DNA of 64,000 nucleotides from Opeltia flavorubescens (lineage: Eukaryota > Ascomycota > Lecanoromycetes > Teloschistales > Teloschistaceae), in NCBI GenBank assembly GCA_000442125.1, contig KE546966.1:706969-770968 (forward strand), read 5' to 3'. The notes below the pieces were generated by a model that did no database searches, had not been told where the DNA came from, and saw only the letters and a program-made list of their open reading frames with translations. Each line of letters starts with the position of its first letter. Positions within the stretch are counted from its first letter, which is position 1. Both the position numbers and the translations under genes were made by a program. Shown piece by piece: positions 1 through 9,743 of the stretch.

Positions 1-512
1 CAGAAGCGGCCAGCAGGTATTAGAGTAAGAGGAAAGTCTCGAAGTTCTTGTGGAAGAAAAGGAAAGCAACCTATTAGCAAATGAAATTTTCTAGCTGCTG
101 GGAGTTGTTTGGGATCAGGGCTCAGCCGGGGCGTCATCAATTTAATTGGCGATTTCAGCAAAGGCTTTAACTTGATCAACTGTGAGCCATGATGCCATGA
201 TGAGGTTATCAGACCACCTGAATTGGAATTCCATTATGATATCCATTTGTCCTCATTTTGGTGGTTGTAATAAAAAAACGTGATTACAGGTAATCAATTC
301 TCTGCGAAGTACCTTACACGCCTTACTCGGATTTGATTACGTAGCTAAGGTTCTTTCACTAGCTCAAACATGTTTTGACACTAATAAATGTACACTTGTA
401 TTGACCTCTGGCTTCACCCAAGCAGAAGAGACTTTAAAAAATAGATTAGCCACCATTCTTCTTGTGGCCCAAATTTATCTGTATAGTATTCGAACCTAGA
501 AAACTTTTGAAC
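1..512. other. Left-edge non-coding stretch, RanBP1 promoter
   Basis: No supported coding exon lies here. The stretch precedes the ATG of the RanBP1 gene and presumably holds its promoter and 5' leader. No repeat or RNA gene was recognised. Confidence 0.5.
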
Positions 513-1490
513 ATGTCTTCTACAGCAGATACGAAAGTTGACTCGGCCGAGGAGCAAGTCCACTCTACAGAGCCCGATATGGCTCAGCAAGAAAAGCCAT
601 CCACGACGTCCAAAGAGCCACAAGAAGCGTCTACTAGTACCTCTGAAACAAAACCCAAAGCTACATATACCGAGATGGCTCAATCGGCAGCAACATCTGC
701 AACAACCGCCGCCGCTGGTGTCAAGGACAATATGTTTTCCATGTTTGGCGGTGGGGCGAAGAAGGAAAAGAAAGAGGAACCTGCCGAGGATCTTACAGAA
801 CCATCTGGCTCTTCAAAAGCCAAGCGGGACGCAGAGGCGGCGGAAGAAGACAAACAGCATGATCCTGAGGTAATCCCCCATATGGTCATATTCGTATAGG
901 TGGGCTGGTAGCTGAATTTCATGGCGCAGGAGGAAGCTCCAGAGTCCCCCGACGTCCATTTTGAGCCAGTGGTGCATCTGACCGAGAAGGTAGAGACCAA
1001 AACAAATGAGGAGCTTGAGGAGCAGACCTTCAAGATGCGCGCGAAATTATTCAGATTCGATCGGGACAGTCGAGAGTGGAAGGAGCGCGGGACAGGCGAC
1101 GTGAGGTTACTCAAGCACAAGGAAAATAAGAAGACGAGACTCGTTATGCGGAGAGATAAGACTCTGAAAGTCTGCGCGAACCATTATGGTATTTTATAGA
1201 GGTTTATCAAGGTCCATGGATGAGCTGACGGCTTGGCAGTCGTCCCGAACATGCATCTTGAACCTAATGTTGGGAGTGATAGAAGCTGGGTTTGGAATGC
1301 GGCCGCAGACGTCAGCGAGGGAGAACCGGAAGCCCAGACATTGGCCATTCGGTTTGCGAATAGCGAAAGTAAGAGTACTCGTCTTATGTTTGGTCGATCA
1401 CTAACGTGTCATTTTACAGACGCCAATCTCTTCAAGGACGCATTTGTCAATGCACAGCAGGAAAATGAGGCTCTCTTTTCAGAAGGCTGA
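513..1490 (+). CDS. Ran-binding protein 1 (RanGAP accessory factor)
   Basis: Four exons (513-869, 930-1188, 1240-1368, 1420-1490) join to 816 nt, 271 aa. The first ~120 residues are acidic, low-complexity and Ser/Thr/Glu-rich. The second half is a Ran-binding domain (RanBD1): it opens with [14 protein letters not shown] and continues with [38 protein letters not shown] and the hydrophobic end LKVCANHY, then VPNMHLEP. Family knowledge: yeast Yrb1/RanBP1 binds Ran-GTP in the cytoplasm, stimulates RanGAP and helps release exported cargo. The start at 513 is the first ATG giving the usual acidic leader; the same frame is open slightly upstream. The short last exon encodes a Phe-Lys-Asp-Ala-Phe helix typical of the domain end. 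The assignment is firm; only the N-terminus is variable in the family. Confidence 0.93.
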
Positions 1491-2066
1491 AAATTAGCGA
1501 GCGTCGAAAATTGGACTTAAAGCTGGATGGGCGTGGAAGCTAAGAGTCTACTTCTGTTATCGATTCCCCCCTTCTGCATGCTCTCATAAACACTACCTAA
1601 GCTCTTCCCGACCCCATTCCACACATCACCAAAAGAGAAATCAACACCATCCAGCAGCAGCCTGGGCGTTAGGCCACTTCGATTCCCCACTAGCATAGCA
1701 TAGCATATCACTCGCCCCCATGGTCATTGTTTTCGCTGCCAAAATTCCATTTTCTGAGATTATGGTTTTGTTACCTCTAAACCGACGTCTTCTCTTTTCT
1801 GTTGGATCCGATACGCTGGATGTCATTCGTTATTTGATCTTGGCCGGCCGTGATGATAGGCCTTTTCGTTTATCAATGCTGAAGCACAAGCTTCAGAAGA
1901 TTAGACTCTCTATGACAGCAAACGCATTGTAGTTGATGCAACAATTTCCTCAATCAAGGTATTCCAAGTCCTGGCCCTCGCAGACTTGGACGCTATTATA
2001 TCTTTTTGACGGGGAGAATGGCTTTGCGCTTCAAAAAAGTCTGTTATTTGTGATTCTATCCTTTGG
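1491..2066. other. Convergent intergenic region RanBP1/ADE1
   Basis: This is 3' flanking DNA between two convergent genes. A short tandem TAGCA motif (about three units, near 1690-1706) is visible. Short open frames here show no recognisable protein and are not called. Confidence 0.5.
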
Positions 2067-2999
2067 CTATGGGGTTTGCCCGGCAATCATGTCGTTCCAT
2101 TTTTTACCTGTAATCCGCTCACAGGCTTCTTGATATTTCGCTTCTGTTTTTGCAACAACATCGTCTGGTATTCTCACGCTTTCCTTTCCCTTTAGTCCTT
2201 GGTCTACTAGCCAGTCTCTGAGGTGTTGCTTGTCGAAACTTGATTGGGCTTGGCCGATTTTGTAAGTATCAGCAGACCAAAAGCGGGATGAATCTGGGGT
2301 CAAGACTTCATCTACCAAGACGACTTGGTCGGTCTCCTTATCCAACCCGAATTCAAATTTAGTATCCGCGATGATTATTCCTCGCTCATAAGCGTAAGCG
2401 GCGGCACGTTTGTAGAGTAATACTGCCAGTTTTTCGATAGGTTTGGCATACTTAGCCCCAACTATTTCTGCTGCTTTGTCTGGATGGATGTTCTCATCAT
2501 GGGCGCCTTGCTCTGCTTTCGTCGAAGGCGTGTACAAGGGCCCTTCAGGGAACGCTTCACTTTCTCTCAGTCCTGGTGATATCTTAATGCCGCACACTGT
2601 TCCGTCCTTTTTGTACGATGACCACGCGGAACCCGTGATGTACCCACGGACAATGGCTTCTATTTTGAAGATCTCCAGTTTGCGTACTTGCATGCACCTA
2701 TTACGATACTGTTTTCGGGAATCGGTGGGGATCTGCGACGGAAGGTCTAGGGTAACGAAATGAGTCTGTAGGCCAGGAACAGCTTCAGAGAGGACTTTGA
2801 ACCAATGTGCAGTCAGAAGGCAGAGCAGGCTACCCTTGTTAGGAATGCCATTGGCCATAATCACATCATATGCACTGATCCGATCCGTTGTCACGAAGAG
2901 TAATGTTGATGCGTCGACTTCATAAAGATCACGCACCTTGCCTCGCGCCACCAGAGGCAAGACGCCGAGGTCGGTATGCATAAGAACATCATTGACCAT
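2067..2999 (-). CDS. ADE1: SAICAR synthetase (purine biosynthesis)
   Basis: A single-exon protein of 310 aa, close to yeast Ade1 (306 aa). It converts CAIR, aspartate and ATP to SAICAR in de novo purine synthesis. Visible family landmarks are the N-terminal RGKVRDLYEV with LLFVTTDRISAYD, the central VRGYITGSAWSSYKKDGTVC and the loop around STKAEQGAHDENI, and the C-terminal LVDEVLTPDSSRFW. A further in-frame ATG lies 21 nt upstream (2999 to 3020); I prefer the internal one because it gives the family-like start MVNDVLMHTDL. The gene is divergent from TAF14 across about 305 bp. It is intact and ordinary. Confidence 0.96.
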   Translation of the reverse strand: MVNDVLMHTDLGVLPLVARGKVRDLYEVDASTLLFVTTDRISAYDVIMANGIPNKGSLLCLLTAHWFKVLSEAVPGLQTHFVTLDLPSQIPTDSRKQYRNRCMQVRKLEIFKIEAIVRGYITGSAWSSYKKDGTVCGIKISPGLRESEAFPEGPLYTPSTKAEQGAHDENIHPDKAAEIVGAKYAKPIEKLAVLLYKRAAAYAYERGIIIADTKFEFGLDKETDQVVLVDEVLTPDSSRFWSADTYKIGQAQSSFDKQHLRDWLVDQGLKGKESVRIPDDVVAKTEAKYQEACERITGKKWNDMIAGQTP

Positions 3000-3304
3000 T
3001 GTTAATATTTTGAAGGTCAATGGTCGAATGTCGAACGTTTTGGGATATCTGATCCTTTTGCATGGATTAATTGCATCAGCTCAGGCAAGTGATGAACACC
3101 CTGGGCTGGGGCTAGGCCTAGGCCCGCTTAACCCCACCTACCCGCTTCAGTGACTGATCGACCTGGGGGCCTATCATTCACTGAGCAAAGGCACTCGGAC
3201 AGTCTCTCATATTGATGCAATCTGAACAAGACAATTGAAATCTACATTCCTCCAGAGGCCATCTAGTCAATAAGCCGGCTGATTTATTAGCGCCAACCGC
3301 CGTC

Positions 3305-4422
3305 ATGCCTGATGTAAGATATCTCACGTTTCTCTTAAGAACCTGCGCTAGCCTCCATGTACAAAGGAGCTATATACTGAATTGTTTCTTATAGGTCAAG
3401 CGGACGGTGAAGATTATCACGGAACAGCATGTGATGTAAGTCAGGCTGGCGCGGGTAACCACGTTGATCAACCTACTGAAGCTCTCCAGCGGCAAAGACT
3501 CAGGTGTCGAGGGGTACCCCATGCGCTCTTGGAACATCCGCATTGTACTCGTCCATGAAACTACCGGTGAAGATGTCACGGCGAATATCTTCGAGAAAGC
3601 AACCTACAAGTTACATCCTACCTTTGGAGACCGGGAGACCCAAGGCACGTTGCCCGATCTGAAATTCCCAGGTGCTCTGTTCTGACGTGGGGTACCTTAA
3701 TAGTGATCAAGAAGCCACCGTTCAAGATCCAAGAAGAGGGATGGGGCGAATTCGACATGAGCATCTTTGTCACTGGAATGGATAAGGGAGGGGAACACGA
3801 GCTACGCCACGATCTGAACTTTCAGAAGGAGCGGTATGAAGCGGAGCACAAGATTGTACGTTGTACACTCATCCTCGTCAACAACCATTCTAAGAGCTAA
3901 TGTATATCCACTTTCTGTCCAGACTTTCAAAAACCCCAAACCCAACCTGCTTGAGAAGCTCCGAGAATCAGGTCCAGTAGGCGGGGAGGAGAATGGCGTC
4001 AAGTCCAAGAGGGCGGATGATTCTGCTAAGAAAAACCGGAAAAGACCAGAGAAAGGGGTGAGAAAGATCCCCGACGAAGCACCTCAAGCAAGGGATCATA
4101 ACCGTAGCTAATTTCTGTCCACTGAAACTAGGTCGACATGGAGAAGCTGGCCGACAGCTTACAACGTCTTGGTGAAGAAGATCTTTTAACAGTCGTCCAA
4201 ATGGTGCACGACAACAAGACGGCGGATACATATACTAAGAATGATGTTGAGCGTATGAGATTCCCGCCTCGCTTGACCCTTTGCTAAACATAGGATTGCG
4301 AGGCTAACTTGATTTCTCTTTTCCTTCATCTAGAAGGCGAATTCCATGTCGATCTTTATACCCTACCGGACAGTCTCGTTCGCATGCTTTGGGATTTCTG
4401 CGTGGAGAAGTTGGTTAGCTGA
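3305..4422 (+). CDS. TAF14: YEATS-domain protein TAF14 (Anc1)
   Basis: Seven exons: 3305-3313, 3395-3435, 3490-3644, 3704-3855, 3923-4057, 4132-4252, 4334-4422. They total 702 nt, 233 aa, near the 244 aa of yeast Taf14. The N-terminal YEATS domain shows VKRTVKIITEQHV, SWNIRIVLVHETTGED, YKLHPTF and KPPFKIQEEGWGEF. A charged linker follows, then the C-terminal extra-terminal domain with MEKLADSLQRLGEEDL, QMVHDNKTAD and GEFHVDLYTLPDSLVRMLWD. Family: Taf14 reads acylated histone H3 and is shared by TFIID, TFIIF, NuA3, INO80 and SWI/SNF. The C-terminal domain separates it from Yaf9. Intron 3 (3645-3703) needs a GC donor; the GT alternative leaves only a 32 bp intron and inserts nine residues absent from the family. 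Confidence 0.92.
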
Positions 4423-5152
4423 AGGAGGATTTCTTTCGGGTCATGCTAAAGCTGGCTCCCATTGGCTATGATTTTCTTGAATCACAAAATGCGTGGCGCT
4501 TGCCTGTCTGGTTTTGCATTCTCCATACCATGCGGCAGCTGGTATTTGCTGTTATTGCTGTTACTATTCCTCAAATGGATCTACCGATGACACAGTGGTG
4601 GTATGGGATATGAGGAATGAGGGACGTGATGCGTTGGTGCCATACCTGGACTGTGCGCGATGAAGAAAGGTAGATCTTATAACCCATCTGATTTCCATGT
4701 GGCAGGCGTTTAGGATTATTGTTGGTGGTCATGCTTGCAGATAGGGAAAAGAACATAGGTTAACTTGCAATACTTGCCCAATTCTCCTATTGCTCGGGAC
4801 CTCACTTGGTTAAAAAAAACAACGAGACGAAGATCTTGATGCATAGTACGTATATGTCCTGTGACGTACAGATTGAAGCCATTGTCCTATATCATGACTC
4901 GTAGCCCTCTTCCATGATTGCATAACTCGCTCAATAATACCAGACCCTCAAAAGCTGTGACAGATGTATGTGATAATCAGGCTCCAAAAGCAGAAAATTA
5001 GGTGTTATCACGGGTCAGCCCAGCTAAGCCAGTCGTATGTGTATTGATAGAATCGACTTATGATGTTACTTTCAAACCCTCCCTTGCTGTGCGTGAAAAA
5101 TGGGACGAACACCTGTACACCTTGCGCTAAAAAGCAGACATCGAAGAGAAGA
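4423..5152. other. Convergent intergenic region TAF14/phosducin-like
   Basis: 3' flanking DNA of two convergent genes. A T/A-rich stretch near 4811-4822 and several short frames are present; nothing is recognisable as a gene. Confidence 0.45.
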
Positions 5153-6122
5153 TCAGAACAATATTTTGTGCCTGTAAGACCGTCAGTAGAGTACTTTAGT
5201 GAGGACCGAGCCCAGTCACTTACTGTTGCATAATGGATTCTAGCGTCGACGCACTGAACTCGCGTCCAGCCGGTATCTCATTCACGATTGAGACTAGGTT
5301 GGCAAAGCAATCGCCGCCTTTGTAAGCAAGTATACCTGGAACAGCGATTTCGTCCATTTCGGCGTCGAGGTAATGGAGCTTGACGAAGCGGCTGGTTGCA
5401 TGTTTGCGTGCGAGGCTGTGCAGGGCATCTTCGACAAGTTGACTAACATCGGACTGTAGGGCAATCGGTCAGCCAGGATCTGGGATGTCTCCTTGCAATT
5501 GAAGCGGACTTACTTGATCATCGTATATCATGACTATGACCGTTGTATCAGCGTGCACTTTCTCGATCGCATCGAGGTAGCNGATGGGATCGACAGTGAC
5601 CAAGGTCCCGTATTTGCGCATGCTGGGACTTGAACGCCTTGTGCGGACGTCTTGGTTCATGTGGGCGAGTTCATTCAATCGATTCGCACGCCAGGTGCGC
5701 ATGAAATCGTCTTCTTCATCATCGGCGGACGCGTCCGGGCTGGGACTCTTCTCGCGGGAGAAGTTGAATGCGGGTTTCTTGCTCTTGCCGAACAGAGGGG
5801 GTGAAAGTTCGCCGTTGGAGTATGCTCGGAGAGTCTGGCGGAAACTTCGCTTTTTGGCAGTGTCGAAGGACTTCGCGTCAGCGATGACACCCTTTGGGCC
5901 GGTATTGGCGTTGAAGGTTGTAGTGCTGGGAATATGGTATGTGGCTGATGGCATGGTGGTTGAAGGTCGTGCGGCGGGAATGTGATCGCTTTCGTTGCTA
6001 GAATGGAGGGTTGTGCTATCATTGTCGTCGGAAGAGTCGTGGGCGTCTTCGGGATGAACGGTGATCTTCTTCTCCTGGGCATCACACATAGCGTCAAACT
6101 CATCCTGCGCTGCGCTCGGCAT
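5153..6122 (-). CDS. Phosducin-like protein, class I (G-beta folding co-chaperone)
   Basis: Three exons (5514-6122, 5224-5453, 5153-5171) give 858 nt, 285 aa. Residues 1-150 are a polar regulatory region with an acidic Asp/Ser tract (HDSSDDNDSTT). The C-terminal half is the phosducin thioredoxin-like fold: RKYGTLVTVDPI, YLDAIEKVHADTTVIVMIYD, FVKLHYLDAEMDEIAVPGIL, AYKGGDCFANLV, and the end TLESIMQQHKILF. The VIVMIYDD segment matches the IYED type of class I phosducin/PhLP1 rather than PhLP2/3. Family: these proteins, with CCT, assemble G-beta-gamma; fungal examples are Cryphonectria BDM-1 and Aspergillus PhnA. The last intron (5172-5223) creates the short C-terminal exon; reading on in another frame gives an un-family-like tail. 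One N at 5582 leaves one residue unknown. The G-beta gene is the next gene on the same strand. Confidence 0.87.
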
Positions 6123-8161
6123 AGTGTGAGTGTGGTATATGCGGATGTCAAATGGATTGTAGTGAGCGGTGTGTCAGGCTCAAGCAGGCCAGGTAATGCC
6201 GGCCGATCGCGTTTCAGTGTCAAGCAAAGGCAATGGGCCAGTCAGATCCAAGGGTGGATTAGACTTCTAGAGGAGCCGCAGGCCAGTGGTGACGATCGAG
6301 CAGCGAGGCCGCAATTAGTGGTGTCAGATACGATCTGCGTAAGAAAGCTATCAATCTTGAAGAGTGTGGGATTATCAGGGGCACCAGAGTATATGATTGA
6401 AGAATTGGTGAAGTAGTAGACTTTGAGTATGGTGACACCGAAAAGCACGTATTATGGTTACGAAAAATGAAGGAGAATGGAGGTGATCAAGTAGAGTAGA
6501 AGTACCTTGGCCGTTCCAAAATAATCCTCTGGACCAAATTAAAGGATATGCATGATCTGGCCTCGTGGCCCTCGTGGCCGCAGGGATGTTGGAATGAAAC
6601 TACCGTGATGCTGCAGGGGAAAGTGTTTCCAGGAGAGAGCTCGCCAGCCATGGCGCCCAATAAGCGTCGTAAATGAAGCAACTTCGGCCAACCTAGACAG
6701 CTCATCGGCGATGCATTGGGCACCAGTTGGCTTGCTTCTGCTTTACCCCTGCTCGCCCTGCTCTTGGTCGATGCATCTTCCCTCCAGGAGCATGATACGC
6801 TTCCCTTCCCGTTCCATCTCTACCCGCTGAGCCCGCTTTCCACCGACACCACTTCATGAAGTTTGCTTTTAATCTCCTAGAAAACCCGACATCGGCCAGT
6901 CCCAAGCCAAGATCAACGTCAGGGATTTATCTACTTCTACAAGCACGATGCCTCATCCCAGGCTTTGACCTGCTAGTAAACTCGGTCGACAGGACTTTCC
7001 TCTTGGACGCTAACTAGGCCAATAGATCCTAACTGGGAAATTGGCTTCCCTCAGTCTGACTCAGGGCCCTGCAGTAGCAAATGCAAGCTATCTGATACTA
7101 TCACCTCCCCAGTGGCGTTCCTTTATGCGGGGGAGCACATGGCAAGAATGCTAATGGCGCAATAGCCATCCGAGCCATCTGTCAAGCTTCAGATCCTGCA
7201 GCCTTTTCAATTTCCCTTTCTGAGGATCCCGTCTCTACTCGTCTCGTCTATCTAAGGCACAGCGGCAACTTCCTTGTGCTAGAGCCATCCCAAGCTCCAC
7301 CACCGTGCACAGCATGGCGTGTACATACGGCCGAAAGTGGTCAATACTCGGTAAGTGTATTAAGATATGGCCATCAAGGCACCTTTGACCGAGGAATCAA
7401 TTGAATACGCATACGTAATAACATCGTGGACGAGCGATGCCGAATGATCTGGTGCAGATGGTTGGCAAAAGTAGCACGCACTGACTTTACTAATCTACTT
7501 ATGTGCCGTCGTCTCCATACAGCTTTTGTTGAGGTTGAACACCCATTCAATTGATGCATCGATTTCAAACTCTTCCAGTCGCCCTTTGGAGAAAAAAGGC
7601 GGCTTGTAAGCACTTACGGACTATTGGCGGGCCTGGCCGCCTCGATGATCGAGATCCAATTTCGATCCATTTGTGACTAGCATATAACATTTCCAATATC
7701 AAGCCTTCATACGTTAGGCAAGGACATGTGCTGTATTTCCGAATAAGAAGCTTCTACTGCCAAAGTATCACAACAAGAAAGGTATTTGGGGTTGACAAAA
7801 ACCAGCGCCATCCACACTCCTAGAGTACAACGAGCATGAAGAAGGAAACTTGAAAAAGGTACAGATCCGCCGCCCTGTGACGATGCCGTCTGTAGAATAC
7901 CTCTGCTTCACCAGATCCATGAGCTGATGCTTATTAGCGCAGTAGAAGAGCGTAGATGATTCCACAGATGTATCCAAATCCGTCATCATGGGCTGCCCCA
8001 TGAAGGATTTCCATCGAGTAAAACGAGAGGTACACCATTACCTCTGCTGCTCTTTTGCTGGACCCCCTCCGTACAGTTAATATTGTTTCGCAAGATTCCT
8101 TGATTACCCGCGGTTTAATACAATTAGCTTGGGTAAAGAACCTGCATTTTCCACTCGAGCA
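6123..8161. other. Long gene-free stretch between phosducin-like and G-beta genes
   Basis: About 2 kb upstream of the phosducin-like gene and downstream of the G-beta stop. Only short unrelated frames are found on either strand. It may hold a long 5' leader, promoter elements or a non-coding RNA, but I see no direct evidence for any. Confidence 0.45.
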
Positions 8162-9743
8162 TTACCAAGCCCAGACTTTTAACTACATCGCCAATCCGAA
8201 TTAGCCGCTCCGTTAGTCATATGTGGTATGCAACTTACCGTGGAGTCCCAGGAGCCTGTGCATAAGCTCATCCCATCATTGCTCACTCCGAGGCAGCTGA
8301 CGCGATTTTCATGCCCATTAAGACTGCCGACACGATCACCTCGAAGGACATCCCAGACCTATTTTTCCACTCAGTATAGTTCAACGAGTGTGCCGTACTA
8401 GAGCTCCGCCGGCAATACGTGGATCTGGGGACGCAGATCAGATATCTCTTCTTACCTTGCATTCGAAATCATCGTATCCGGCAAAAAGTAATCGCCCAGA
8501 TACGGAAAAGGCTACTGAAGTGATGCCGCAAAGTATTTGATCACTCTGGAAATAGAGAGTCAGCAGAGTTTCTGTCATTGGATATATGAAAATCAAGTAA
8601 GTTCGCAGTGCTGCGCACGATGACGAGGTGATAGACCGGCATCGGGCTCCACTTTCATCAGCCTTCGTAAAAGACTAACGCAAGGTTGACAAGCGTGATC
8701 AAGAACGAAAGGACAAGCATTAAACCAAACTTGTAGGGCTTTTGCAGACATGGGGCGTATGGCCAATCGGCCATTTGGAATAAACAGTACAACAATTGTA
8801 ATGCAGAGAGAAGTTGATTGGTGACGTACTGCATAGGTATTCACTTCTCGATCCGCCCGAATATCAAACAACCGGCAAGTGGCATCGTCTGATCCTGTAC
8901 CGAATGCCTGGCCATCGGGGAAAAATTGTACGGCGTTGATGTCGGACTCATGGCCAGCAAAAGTCTGCACAGCTTTCCCAGTACGGATATCCCACAACTT
9001 AGCAAATGCGTCGCAAGCACCAGAGACAAAAACACTCTGGTTGGTTGGATTTATGCTGATGCTCATTACGTCACCCAAGTGGTCTGCAAATTCCGTCACT
9101 TTCGAACCGGTTTCGACATCCCAGAGCATACAGGTCATATCGCCCGAAGATGTGAGGATACGGCGGTCATTGATGAAGCGACAGCAGGAGAGATATCCAG
9201 AATGACCAGAGAGCTCGCGGGCAACACGTGTAGGACCCTCACGCGATGACAGATTGTAAACGGAGCAGATATTATCGAGGCCACCACACGCAACATAATT
9301 GCCGCTTGGAGCATAGGCACAGGTCATGACCCAGGAGGAGCGGAGAGGAATGGCGTGTACTTTGTTTGTCGTGTAGGCATCCCAAATGATCAGCTTGCCG
9401 TCTTGGGAGGCAGACACAAGATGTCTACGATCAGTCGACCAGTGCATTGCATAGATCTTAGCCAAGTGACCCTTTAGCACCTTGCGAGACTTCATGCCGA
9501 TGCGCGGTAAAGCATCGGTGTGACTTTGGGCCACCCCTCGTACTGGCGCTACGTCAGTCAAGGCTTAGGGAGGACAGCAAACATGAATTGAGCAGCAACA
9601 GGAGAACAAGCGAAATGATGCTTACGAGAGGCGTCAGCGAGTTCATCCTTCTTGCGCTTAATCCTGTCTTTGAGCCCTTCTGCATCGCGTCGTGCAGCAG
9701 CGATCTTATTTTGCATCTGCTCATTCGACATCTCGGACGACAT
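8162..9743 (-). CDS. Heterotrimeric G protein beta subunit (SfaD/GNB-1 type)
   Basis: Five exons (9626-9743, 8830-9548, 8456-8545, 8239-8358, 8162-8182) give 1068 nt, 355 aa. An N-terminal coiled coil ([20 protein letters not shown]) contacts G-gamma, followed by seven WD40 blades. Diagnostic pieces are [106 protein letters not shown] and the terminal DSTLKVWAW. These are the signature of fungal G-beta (A. nidulans SfaD, Neurospora GNB-1). It partners G-gamma and G-alpha in development, mating and virulence signalling. The acceptor of intron 1 is ambiguous (exon 2 may begin 15 nt earlier, adding five residues). Intron 2 (8546-8829) is long for this window. The tiny 21-nt last exon encodes LKVWAW plus stop. 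Confidence 0.97.

Noticed and set aside
3672-3703. GT-AG intron of 32 bp in TAF14
   Set aside because: Too short for a fungal intron and it adds nine residues not found in YEATS proteins; the 59 bp GC-AG intron fits better.
5041-5152. Longer C-terminal extension of the phosducin-like protein
   Set aside because: Would follow from a different acceptor frame; the frame ending QQHKILF matches the family C-terminus.
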